In this document: piece after piece, positions 7,239-14,440 of the stretch | Layout of the letters: each line of letters begins with the position of its first letter | Position numbering within the stretch: the first letter of the stretch is position 1 | NCBI GenBank assembly: GCA_946405045.1 | Contig: CAMJFV010000005.1 | Span: 1-23,936 of the forward strand | Reading direction: 5' to 3' | From: an uncultured Bacteroidales bacterium | GTDB taxonomy: Bacteria; Bacteroidota; Bacteroidia; Bacteroidales; Paludibacteraceae | Length of the DNA stretch: 23,936 nt | Translations under genes and position numbers: made by a program | The notes under the pieces: generated by a model | Told to the model about the DNA's origin: nothing | What the model saw: the letters and a program-made list of their open reading frames with translations, nothing else | Database searches by the model: none

Positions 7239-8492
7239 ATGGAATCTATTTTTGTTTCACTATTTTTGTTATTTGTTATTATCTTTTTTTCTCAATCAGA
7301 AGAGGAAGAGAAAAGTAGAATTAAGTTAGAAGACTACAGATATTGCATTCTTATCCTGCTCGCTAAAGTAATGAATGCCGACGGAAAACAGATGAAATGC
7401 GAGTTAGACAAAGTAAAAAACATAATCTGCATATACTTCGAAAATGGATACAATGAACAGCAAGAAGCTCTCAAGCAATTTCAGTCTATTCTAAACGAAG
7501 CCTATAAATACAACATAAGCATCCTCTGCGACACAATAAAAAAGCAATCCAGATTCAATTTTTGGGATGATAAAGAGAGGCTTATCAAGAGTCTGTTGGA
7601 AGTGGCTTACGCTGATGGTAATCCTTGTGACAATAATATTATTTACGACATAGCCAAACATTTAGGAATCACAACTGACGAATATCAAAATATCTTGAAC
7701 CTGTTTCAAAAAAAATACGAAAAGAAAACCTACGAAAAGAAAACTTACAACGATGGGGATTTGGATTTCAGAGAATCCGTCCTTCAACTGCTTGCCGCTG
7801 TTATGAAAGCAGATGGGAAACAGATGAAATGCGAGCTGGACAGAGTAAAAAACACTATCCGCAGATACTACAAAACCGAGTATGAGCAAGAGAAGGCACT
7901 CAAACAATTCAAGTCTTTTCTAATCAAAACCTACAAATATGACATAAACTTTATTTGCAGCATCATCATCATTCACAAATTCGACTATGTCGCCAAATCA
8001 GAGCTTATCATGGAGCTGTTGGCTGTGGCTTATGCCGACGACAACTTCAGCGATATAGAAGCGTCGACAATAGACAAGATTGTGACCAATCTGTTTATTT
8101 CCCGAAAAGAATACGAAAGCATCAAAAATATCTTCAAGATAAAATACAATCAGGGAGAGTATAACTATAATGAAAATCGTAATGAATATAATGAAAGCTA
8201 CTACAATAAAAAGGAAGACGAAAATAATAACAAAAATAACAGATATTCAAAATCTAATTCAAACCGCAGCAAATCCAGAAGCATTTCTGTAAGTGAAGCA
8301 TACGATATCCTCAGAGTCGACAGCAACGCGTCAGACGCAGAAATCAAAAAAGCATACCGTGTTCTGGCATTAATGTATCATCCAGATAAAGTTTCCTCAT
8401 TGGGCGACGAAGCGATCCGTCAAGCCACAGAGTCGATGAAACAGATCAACCAAGCCTGGGATGTTGTGAAAGAGGCAAGAGGAATTAAGTAA
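7239..8492 (+). CDS. TerB-J membrane co-chaperone-like protein 4 (two TerB domains)
   Basis: This 417-residue protein has a short Phe/Leu/Ile-rich N-terminal membrane segment (about 4-18). Two TerB-like domains follow (about 32-160 and 177-301), then an Asn/Lys/Tyr linker (about 304-347) and a C-terminal J domain (349-417) with HPD at 381-383. The first TerB domain is the more degenerate: its second acidic motif reads AYADGNPCDNN and lacks the usual trailing Glu pair. The second TerB and linker are nearly the same as in gene 2, including EASTI-KIVTNLFISR and the NRNEYNESYYNK linker. Gene 4 is therefore most simply a duplicate of gene 2. It is probably co-transcribed with gene 5, which begins 33 bases later. 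Confidence 0.82.
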   Translation: MESIFVSLFLLFVIIFFSQSEEEEKSRIKLEDYRYCILILLAKVMNADGKQMKCELDKVKNIICIYFENGYNEQQEALKQFQSILNEAYKYNISILCDTIKKQSRFNFWDDKERLIKSLLEVAYADGNPCDNNIIYDIAKHLGITTDEYQNILNLFQKKYEKKTYEKKTYNDGDLDFRESVLQLLAAVMKADGKQMKCELDRVKNTIRRYYKTEYEQEKALKQFKSFLIKTYKYDINFICSIIIIHKFDYVAKSELIMELLAVAYADDNFSDIEASTIDKIVTNLFISRKEYESIKNIFKIKYNQGEYNYNENRNEYNESYYNKKEDENNNKNNRYSKSNSNRSKSRSISVSEAYDILRVDSNASDAEIKKAYRVLALMYHPDKVSSLGDEAIRQATESMKQINQAWDVVKEARGIK

Positions 8493-8525
8493 ACGCCAAA
8501 CATAATAATCGGAATTAGATAAAAG

Positions 8526-9554
8526 ATGAAGAATTCAGAATTTGTTTTCAACCTACTTTGGGGTATATCCTGCATTTTGGTAGGAGTTCTCTTTATTTCC
8601 TACAGTGAAGATTTGGGTGTACTAGTAGGATTGATATTGTTTGGGTTCGGATTTTTTCTGATTTTTTCCAAGGAAGACAAAAAAAGCGAAAAAAAAGAAA
8701 GTTCTAATGACAGACGTTTCCACAACGATGATTATAATAGTAAGTCTGACAAAACCGAATGGGAGAGGACCAGCAGCAACAGGACCAACAACAGGAATAA
8801 CAAGAAAAAAAAAAACAGAAAAGCAAACTACGAGCAAGATTCAGACGAAAACGATAAAATAGATTACAGAATCTGCATTCTTGTTTTACTCGCTGTGATG
8901 ATGAAAGCAGACGGGAAGAATATGGTATGCGAGCTAGACAGAGTGAAAGCCACAATCCGCAGATATTATAAGACGGAAGACGAACAGAAAGCCGCTCTCA
9001 AAGAGTTTCAATCTATACTCAACAATAAAAGCAACCATAAAATAAGCACCATCTACAACAACATAAACAAGCAGTTCAACTATGTCGCAAAATCAGAACT
9101 TATCATGGAGTTGCTGGCGGTGGCATACGCTGACAACAAATTCACAAAGATCGAAGACACAACCATCCAAAACATACTGACCAAACTGAATATTTCCAGA
9201 AAAGAATACAAAAGTATCAAAAACATATTCAGCAAGAAATATAACCAAGGGGAATACGACCCAAACAAAAAGCAAGGCGATAATCAAAGTGGCAACAGCG
9301 GTCAATCTAAATCCCAAAACAACAAACGTCACAAATCCAACGGGATTACTGTGGATGACGCATACGATATTCTCAAAGTCGACAGCAACGCATCAGACGC
9401 AGAGATCAAAAAAGCATACAGAGCATTGGCAATAATATATCATCCGGATAAAGTCTCTTCTTTGGGCGACGAAGCTATCCGCCAAGCTACAGAGTCGATG
9501 AAACAGATCAACCAAGCCTGGGAACTGGTGAAAGAGGCAAGAGGAATGAGATAA
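8526..9554 (+). CDS. TerB-J membrane co-chaperone-like protein 5 (one TerB, two membrane segments)
   Basis: This 342-residue protein begins with two hydrophobic segments (about 8-25 and 29-47) separated by a short acidic turn, so it may be a hairpin anchor with both ends cytoplasmic. A long polar, Lys/Asn/Arg-rich spacer follows (about 50-110), unique in the array. Then come one TerB-like domain (about 113-238; KADGKNMVCELD at 127-138 and AYADNKFTKIED at 200-211), a Gln/Lys/Ser/Asn linker (about 240-272) and a C-terminal J domain (274-342) with HPD at 306-308. The J tail matches the other copies except for a conservative change (WELVKEARGMR). The next array gene lies more than 1 kb away, past an opposite-strand gene. 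Confidence 0.83.
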   Translation: MKNSEFVFNLLWGISCILVGVLFISYSEDLGVLVGLILFGFGFFLIFSKEDKKSEKKESSNDRRFHNDDYNSKSDKTEWERTSSNRTNNRNNKKKKNRKANYEQDSDENDKIDYRICILVLLAVMMKADGKNMVCELDRVKATIRRYYKTEDEQKAALKEFQSILNNKSNHKISTIYNNINKQFNYVAKSELIMELLAVAYADNKFTKIEDTTIQNILTKLNISRKEYKSIKNIFSKKYNQGEYDPNKKQGDNQSGNSGQSKSQNNKRHKSNGITVDDAYDILKVDSNASDAEIKKAYRALAIIYHPDKVSSLGDEAIRQATESMKQINQAWELVKEARGMR

Positions 9555-9589
9555 AATTAGAAATGCGAAATTAAAAATGATGAATTAGG

Positions 9590-9616
9590 AAATTTCTACA
9601 TCGTAGACGTTTCATG
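9590..9616. repeat. 27-bp repeat with small palindrome, copy 1
   Basis: This matches 26 of 27 bases at 10522-10548 in the same orientation. The core 9598-9610 pairs as ACATC, GTA, GACGT, with one non-Watson-Crick position that is a G-T wobble on the minus strand. The two copies flank the minus-strand gene at 9650-10426. Confidence 0.85.
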
Positions 9617-9649
9617 CCGCTAATATATATTTAGTTTATTCCGACAGCC

Positions 9650-10426
9650 CTAAAAACAAATCTCAATATAAGTTTCATACATTCTTACGTCGGGTTCTCC
9701 TTCTTTACGATAAGTTAACGGGAACTCCCCTTTCTGGCTGACTAATGAATATCCGAGTCGTTTAAGATTATTCACGACAGTCACACGTTCAATAGATAAA
9801 TCAGTCAGATTAGCCTTCTTGGCAGTTTCATCATATGATGGAGAAATAAGTCTCACACATGCGTCACCAGATGAATACAAAGAATCCAAATAAAACGGTT
9901 TCAGATTCTCCGTCAATTCTTCACTTAAAATCTTCGATGAAATATTTCTGAATTTAGGATAAGTGATGCGACCAGAGAGGGATGACATTCGCTTTCCTTT
10001 ATAGTATGCTAATCCAGAGTAACTTCCCTTAAATAGAAGGGTCACAGTTCCATTATTATTATCTTTTTTTTCTAATATCTCATAAGTATTAGGAGCAGGA
10101 GGGTCAATAAATCCATAAAAAGTGGGTCCACCACCCCCTCTTGGCTCTCCATCCCCAAAATATATAATCAATTCTGGCGTTACACTCAATCCTTTTGGAC
10201 CAAGCACATTAGCTTTTTTATCAAAGACATTTTCTACAATAATGGTTTTCATCCTATATGAAGAATCTCGATAATGAATCCAATTGAAACGAATTCTTTC
10301 CAAGTCAATGGTTTCATTTTCCTTCGTCCCATCCGAAAACACGTACTCAATGAATGAGTTTTGAGCCAATGATGGAGACAGAAACGTCATCAAAAATATC
10401 ATTATATAGAATAGACGAATTTTCAT
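9650..10426 (-). CDS. Secreted protein of unknown function inside the TerB-J array
   Basis: I do not recognise this 258-residue protein. It has a clear signal peptide (about 1-21: basic MKIR, hydrophobic core, likely cleavage SLA-QN) and no later membrane segment or lipobox cysteine, so it is probably periplasmic, outer-membrane-associated or exported. The mature part is rich in beta-type alternation and includes a Gly-rich loop (GDGEPRGGGG, about 91-100) followed by a proline-rich turn (DPPAP). It has no TerB or J features. It lies on the opposite strand between array genes 5 and 6, has its own full-consensus promoter, and is bracketed by 27-bp direct repeats, suggesting it entered the array as a separate unit. 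Confidence 0.75.
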   Translation of the reverse strand: MKIRLFYIMIFLMTFLSPSLAQNSFIEYVFSDGTKENETIDLERIRFNWIHYRDSSYRMKTIIVENVFDKKANVLGPKGLSVTPELIIYFGDGEPRGGGGPTFYGFIDPPAPNTYEILEKKDNNNGTVTLLFKGSYSGLAYYKGKRMSSLSGRITYPKFRNISSKILSEELTENLKPFYLDSLYSSGDACVRLISPSYDETAKKANLTDLSIERVTVVNNLKRLGYSLVSQKGEFPLTYRKEGEPDVRMYETYIEICF

Positions 10427-10458
10427 AATGAAGCGTCGATTAAATAATTAATATGTCA

Positions 10459-10489
10459 CAAAGATAGCGATTCAACATTATCAAGCAAA
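10459..10489 (-). promoter_or_regulatory. Full-consensus Bacteroidota promoter of the secreted-protein gene
   Basis: On the minus strand TTTG (10489-10486), a 19-bp gap and TATCTTTG (10466-10459) exactly fit the TTTG/TAnnTTTG consensus and spacing. The -7 box is 32 bases before the start at 10426. Confidence 0.75.
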
Positions 10490-10521
10490 TAATTTCCCCG
10501 TCATACCAAACAGAAATGCCT

Positions 10522-10548
10522 AAATTTCTACATCGTAGACGTTACATG
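10522..10548. repeat. 27-bp repeat with small palindrome, copy 2
   Basis: This is a direct repeat of 9590-9616 with one difference. The palindromic core is at 10530-10542. It lies upstream of the promoter of TerB-J gene 6. Confidence 0.85.
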
Positions 10549-10576
10549 TATGTCGGGATTTTGTTTGTATTCCACA

Positions 10577-10606
10577 TTTAGCATTTATATTTTTATTGTA
10601 TATTTG
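10577..10606 (+). promoter_or_regulatory. Candidate promoter of TerB-J gene 6
   Basis: TATATTTG at 10599-10606 matches the -7 consensus; TTTA at 10577-10580, 18 bp upstream, is one base off TTTG. The box and the next four bases are the same as in the gene 1 promoter, so genes 1 and 6 may be controlled alike. Confidence 0.65.
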
Positions 10607-10626
10607 TAACGAACAAATAATTAATC

Positions 10627-11964
10627 ATGTTTGAAAAATTTCTGCTTGACAGCGTCTCCTTTATCATGGAATGGATGCCGCTGATTATCATAATCATATT
10701 TGGAATCATAATTGTGAAGTCTATCAACAAGACTCCAGAGAACCCAAAGTTTAATTACGAATCTGACTTCAAATATTGCATCCTTGTATTACTGGCAGAG
10801 GTGATGAAAGCCGACGACAAACTGATGAGCTGTGAGTATGACAGTGTAAAGTCTACAATACGTAGATATTACAAAGAAGAAGGTGAACAGACTGCCGCTT
10901 TTAAATTATTCCAGTCGATTCTTGACAAAACCGACATCCCATTAATCGAGATTTTCAACCGTATCAACAAAGGATTCGACTATGCCGCAAAATCTGAGAT
11001 CATCATGGAGTTGCTGGAAGTGGCTTACGCAGACAACTATCTTCGCAGCGTCGAGAATTCAAAATTGGAATTCATCGTAGAAAAACTGAATATAACGCAA
11101 ACACAATACAAAAGCATTAATGCCATCTTCAAGGAGAAAAACGATTGTGGATGCTATAAAGAAGAGTCATTCAGACACACAGGCTTCAGCGAAAATTCAT
11201 CATATAATTACTACGACAAAAGCGGAAACAAATCAAAAAACAAATCTGAATTCAATTACTACATTCTTGTTTTGCTGGCTGAGATGATGAAAGCCGACGG
11301 CAAAAACTTGACTTGTGAATTGGATTGTGTCAAGGCAACAATACGTAAACTTTACAAGACGGAAGATGAACAGAAAGCGGCTCTCAAACAGTTTCAAACT
11401 ATCCTGGAGGGCAACTACGACATTAATGAAATCTACCGTCGCATCAACGAGAAATTCGATTTTTCCGCCAAATCAGACCTTCTTATTGATTTGTTGGAAG
11501 TGGCTTATTCTGACGATATATTCTCCAATATCGAGGATTTCATATTCACTCAAATCAGACATAATCTGAACATCTCACGTGCGGAATACAAAAATATTTT
11601 TTTGTATTTCAAGGTATTACTCAAAGAGAAGAAAAAGAATCATAACAAACAGTCGAATTCGTCTAAATCAAAAAAGTCATCCTCCAAATCAAACAATAAT
11701 AAGAAGACAAAAGACGAGGACAACAACCATAACGAAAGCCGTATTTCCAACGACAGTTCTGTCAATAATGCCTACAACATTCTTGGAGTGAGTGAGGCGG
11801 CCCCAGATGCGGAAATCAAAAAAGCCTACCGTGCGTTGGCAATAATGTACCATCCAGATAAAGTTTCCTCATTGGGCGACGAAGCTATCCGCCAAGCAAC
11901 AGAATCAATGAAACAGATCAACCAAGCCTGGAATATTGTAAAAGAGGCAAGAGGAATGAGATAA
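10627..11964 (+). CDS. TerB-J membrane co-chaperone-like protein 6 (two TerB domains)
   Basis: This 445-residue protein has a strongly hydrophobic Ile-rich membrane segment (about 15-30). Two TerB-like domains follow (about 47-170 and 208-330) with a Ser/Tyr/Lys connector of about 35 residues, then a Lys/Ser/Asn linker (about 333-375) and a C-terminal J domain (377-445) with HPD at 409-411. Motifs are KADDKLMSCEYD and AYADNYLRSVEN in the first TerB, and KADGKNLTCELD and AYSDDIFSNIED in the second. Both TerB domains differ from those of genes 2 and 4, so this two-TerB form may have arisen separately. The J N-terminal helix also differs (NAYNILGVSEAAPDAEIKKA), but from YHPDKVSSLGDEA onward it rejoins the common sequence, which suggests gene conversion limited to the 3' end. 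Confidence 0.84.
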   Translation: MFEKFLLDSVSFIMEWMPLIIIIIFGIIIVKSINKTPENPKFNYESDFKYCILVLLAEVMKADDKLMSCEYDSVKSTIRRYYKEEGEQTAAFKLFQSILDKTDIPLIEIFNRINKGFDYAAKSEIIMELLEVAYADNYLRSVENSKLEFIVEKLNITQTQYKSINAIFKEKNDCGCYKEESFRHTGFSENSSYNYYDKSGNKSKNKSEFNYYILVLLAEMMKADGKNLTCELDCVKATIRKLYKTEDEQKAALKQFQTILEGNYDINEIYRRINEKFDFSAKSDLLIDLLEVAYSDDIFSNIEDFIFTQIRHNLNISRAEYKNIFLYFKVLLKEKKKNHNKQSNSSKSKKSSSKSNNNKKTKDEDNNHNESRISNDSSVNNAYNILGVSEAAPDAEIKKAYRALAIMYHPDKVSSLGDEAIRQATESMKQINQAWNIVKEARGMR

Positions 11965-12007
11965 AATTAGAAATGCGAAATTAGAAATGATAAATTAGGG
12001 AAATCAT

Positions 12008-12103
12008 ACGTCGTAGAAATAGAAATGCGACACATTACGCCGTAGGCGTTACATATCGGTAGAAATAATTATTCGGATTGCGATTTTCTACGTCGTAGAC
12101 GTT
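12008..12103. repeat. Cluster of REP-like small palindromes beside the transposase
   Basis: Three related elements occur: a partial one at 12008-12016, ACGCC-GTA-GGCGT at 12037-12049, and ACGTC-GTA-GACGT at 12091-12103 within a 15-base core starting at 12089. The second and third differ at both sides of the stem in a compensating way (T:A versus C:G), so the hairpin rather than the exact sequence is conserved. The array spacers carry the same motif at 9598-9610 and 10530-10542. Confidence 0.75.
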
Positions 12104-12143
12104 ATATGCTGGTTGTCGTTATATACCGATAACATCATATCAA

Positions 12144-12602
12144 TCACACATCTTGCAAAAGATACCGTTCGTCATATTTTACATCAAAATTTCTCAGAAT
12201 TTGTTTGTATTCTTCACGAAATGCTTTTTTCCGATGATGCTCTTCTTGCCTTTTGATGTAATTGATGACAGCATTTACATGCGATTTGCTATAAGAAAAT
12301 GCCCCATATCCTTTTTGCCATTCAAATCTGTTTTGTGTTTTATGATTTTGATTTATCCATAACGAAGAATTTCGTTTCACAGCTTGCATCAAATCTGATA
12401 CACTTTCATCAACGTTTAATCCCAAAAATATATGAATATGATTCGATGTTCCTCCTATCGCCAACATCTTATGTCCTCTTTGCTGAACTATTCCTGTAAT
12501 ATATTCATACAATTCTTCCTTAAATGCTGAATCAATCATTGCTTTTCTATGTTTCACTGCAAAAACACAATGTATGTGAATCTGTGTATACGTATTTGCC
12601 AT
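12144..12602 (-). CDS. tnpA: IS200/IS605-family Y1 transposase (TnpA)
   Basis: This is a 152-residue single-domain HUH/Y1 transposase, which cuts and rejoins single-stranded DNA at hairpins. The HUH motif is His55-Ile-His57 within NHIHIFL. The catalytic tyrosine is most likely Tyr115 in the NYIKRQEEHH segment, with Gln119 following as in the family. Length is normal for TnpA, and the reading frame is intact. There is no TnpB. It is flanked by small palindromes that recur in nearby spacers, which fits a REP-associated transposase (RAYT) or a solitary IS200-type element; the sequence does not separate the two. It may be co-transcribed from the T9SS operon, as it lies 44 bases after the PorP-like gene on the same strand. 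Confidence 0.9.
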   Translation of the reverse strand: MANTYTQIHIHCVFAVKHRKAMIDSAFKEELYEYITGIVQQRGHKMLAIGGTSNHIHIFLGLNVDESVSDLMQAVKRNSSLWINQNHKTQNRFEWQKGYGAFSYSKSHVNAVINYIKRQEEHHRKKAFREEYKQILRNFDVKYDERYLLQDV

Positions 12603-12627
12603 ATATTAACGATATTTACCAACATTG

Positions 12628-12642
12628 AACGTCTACGACGTA
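12628..12642. repeat. Inverted copy of the palindromic core at the tnpA 5' side
   Basis: This is an exact reverse complement of 12089-12103 (15 of 15 bases), 25 bases before the transposase start codon and just after the PorP-like stop. Confidence 0.8.
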
Positions 12643-12646
12643 TATA

Positions 12647-13639
12647 TTATTTTCCTCCAAGCAAATAATATGTTGATTTGTCGGCATGACAACGCTTGTC
12701 CTTAAACTTATATTCCAGGATCATTTCATGAGATGAGAATGGCGACGCGAAGTCTCCATGCACCACCAAATCAAAACTATATCCTAAATACAGATGGTCA
12801 CCAAGAGCCACTCCAGCATTGATAATCAGATCGGTGGAGCCATTACCTATCAGACTATGTCGGCAACTGACGCCGCAAGCCCATGCGTCGACTTCCTTAT
12901 TCTTCGCTTTAATCAGTGCGACGTGAATTTCTCCCTGCAGACGGTCGGAATCATACAACTGCACCATTCCACCTGTGTATAAATGAAGCCGTCTCAACGT
13001 CGGTCTACGGTATGATCCATAAAGATAAAAAGCATTGACGGTGATTCTCCTATCCTGACGTGTCAGCCAATCTTCCATATTTTTAGCTGAGATGCCGACG
13101 GTGGTCTCGCCATCTTCTGTGCCTACAATCCGTCGTTTATGTACCCACTCCACCCCAAAACTGAAATTTGGATTCACCTCATTGCTGTCATACAGAGATG
13201 CGTCGTCCATATCGTCGGCTGAAATCTTATTCACATCCTTCTGCTGGACCACCGCACCTCCCTCCAAACCAAGATTTACCCTATCGTCATCGGAACCGAG
13301 ACTGAAAATATAATTGCCGTCAATCTTCACCGTAGATGTATAACCTGCCAGATCAAACTGCGTTTTGATTCCAAACAACGATCTCAATTTCGGTTTATAC
13401 TGACTGAAACATCCCCAAAACGACAATGGCTGACCTTCGTACCCCACCTGTTGCATACGTCCGAGCAATGAAGCATGGGTCATCGGCACAAGGTAAGATG
13501 GAGAAAACGGAGATCTGTCCGTCCAGAAATGTAAGGCATTGGCATCTGTTTGTGCTGACATATTTAATGTATTTGACAAGACTATGAATATGCAGATAAG
13601 CCTTATCTGTATTTTTTTGTAACTGTTAAATAAATCCAT
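12647..13639 (-). CDS. PorP/SprF-family type IX secretion outer-membrane protein
   Basis: This 330-residue protein has a signal peptide (about 1-29, MDLFNSYKKIQIRLIC then a hydrophobic core, ending near NMSA-QT) and a beta-barrel-type body. The early FSPSYLVP corresponds to the FNPAYAG-like block of PorP/SprF proteins. The C-terminal SSHEMILEYKF matches the terminal strand of the family (HE-x-L-x-Y-x-F). In type IX secretion, PorP/SprF-like proteins pair with large type B substrates and are needed for their export or surface attachment. I chose the start at 13639 because it gives a normal signal peptide; an upstream in-frame ATG at 13747 would add 36 residues ahead of it. The gene lies downstream of the giant type B adhesin on the same strand, the usual order of SprB/SprF-like pairs. 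Confidence 0.8.
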   Translation of the reverse strand: MDLFNSYKKIQIRLICIFIVLSNTLNMSAQTDANALHFWTDRSPFSPSYLVPMTHASLLGRMQQVGYEGQPLSFWGCFSQYKPKLRSLFGIKTQFDLAGYTSTVKIDGNYIFSLGSDDDRVNLGLEGGAVVQQKDVNKISADDMDDASLYDSNEVNPNFSFGVEWVHKRRIVGTEDGETTVGISAKNMEDWLTRQDRRITVNAFYLYGSYRRPTLRRLHLYTGGMVQLYDSDRLQGEIHVALIKAKNKEVDAWACGVSCRHSLIGNGSTDLIINAGVALGDHLYLGYSFDLVVHGDFASPFSSHEMILEYKFKDKRCHADKSTYYLLGGK

Positions 13640-13784
13640 AAATGTTTTTATATCATCTGAAAGTTTTTTCAAGTTTCTTATTGCTATTTTAACATCAATC
13701 ATTATTTTTGCATTAATTCCATTCAACGAAAAAAGCTTTAGTGACAAAGGTCTGCTTAAAACATTCGTTGAGTGGTTTTTATTT

Positions 13785-14333
13785 TTAAAACATCACATCA
13801 GTTTTGACAATTATTTTCGAAACCCCTTTTTTATGTTTGGCTTCTTTGTCGGTATTTATAAAAGGATCTATATAAGAGATCACCCCATTATCATGACTTG
13901 GAAACAACCATTTCATAATAGCTGCAGAAATTTTACCGACATCGTCATTTGTCAACAATTCAGGAGTATAACTATAAGAATCAACCGAAAACGGTTTTAA
14001 TAACGCCCCCTCATTAGTTTTTACCTTTGTCTTAAGTTTATTTTGTTTCATCTTTCCATTTTCGCCAAATTTAGGAACATAGAATTCAATACTTAAATTC
14101 GCAAAATCCTCAGAAGAAGGCCTAGAAGCATCGTCTCTTACCATATAAAACATATCTGGACGATGGTCTGAGATTCTCAAAATCTGTAAAGGCATCTTAC
14201 CTTGTCTATCTTTATAAACATAAAACGAAACTGTTTGTCTACTTACACTTATCATTCCATTTAAAGCCCGTATATTGACAAGGGTTTCAAAAAAAGATTT
14301 GAGATCAGACAATGTTTGATTTACATTTATCAT
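13785..14333 (-). CDS. Unknown protein between adhesin and PorP-like gene
   Basis: I do not recognise this 182-residue protein. It has no signal peptide or membrane segment, so it is probably cytoplasmic. An N-terminal helix (1-25) is followed by a strand-rich segment with VSFYVYKDRQGKMPLQILRI and SDHRPDMFYMVRDD (about 35-68), a Lys-rich stretch (93-106), and a helix at 129-143. It sits 155 bases after the adhesin stop and 145 bases before the PorP-like start, all on the minus strand. A cytoplasmic protein between a type IX substrate and its PorP-like partner is odd. It could be an accessory factor or an unrelated insertion. Confidence 0.7.
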   Translation of the reverse strand: MINVNQTLSDLKSFFETLVNIRALNGMISVSRQTVSFYVYKDRQGKMPLQILRISDHRPDMFYMVRDDASRPSSEDFANLSIEFYVPKFGENGKMKQNKLKTKVKTNEGALLKPFSVDSYSYTPELLTNDDVGKISAAIMKWLFPSHDNGVISYIDPFINTDKEAKHKKGVSKIIVKTDVMF

Positions 14334-14440
14334 AACATGATATTTTAATAACAGATAAAAATTTGTCCGTTTGATTATTTATATATAATTTTACACCATA
14401 ATTGAATGCAAGGCGGTCAATGCTTACTTTCAATTTTTAG

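Larger units (their letters stand above)
12089..12642 (-). mobile_element. Possible IS200-like or REP-transposase unit
   Basis: The transposase gene is bounded by the same 15-base core in opposite orientations, at 12089-12103 and 12628-12642. IS200/IS605 elements and REP-associated Y1 transposases use subterminal hairpins rather than ordinary inverted ends, so these are plausible recognition hairpins. The exact ends are not defined here, and no tnpB is present. Confidence 0.45.

Noticed and set aside
3608..11964. Canonical DnaJ chaperones or a tellurite-resistance ter operon
   Set aside because: No Gly/Phe region or CxxCxGxG zinc finger is present and the J domain is C-terminal, unlike DnaJ. 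TerB-like domains occur, but no terC, terD, terA or related genes accompany them.
12153..12499. Plus-strand open frames opposite tnpA
   Set aside because: TnpA on the minus strand has intact HUH and tyrosine motifs; the opposite frames are shadows of it.
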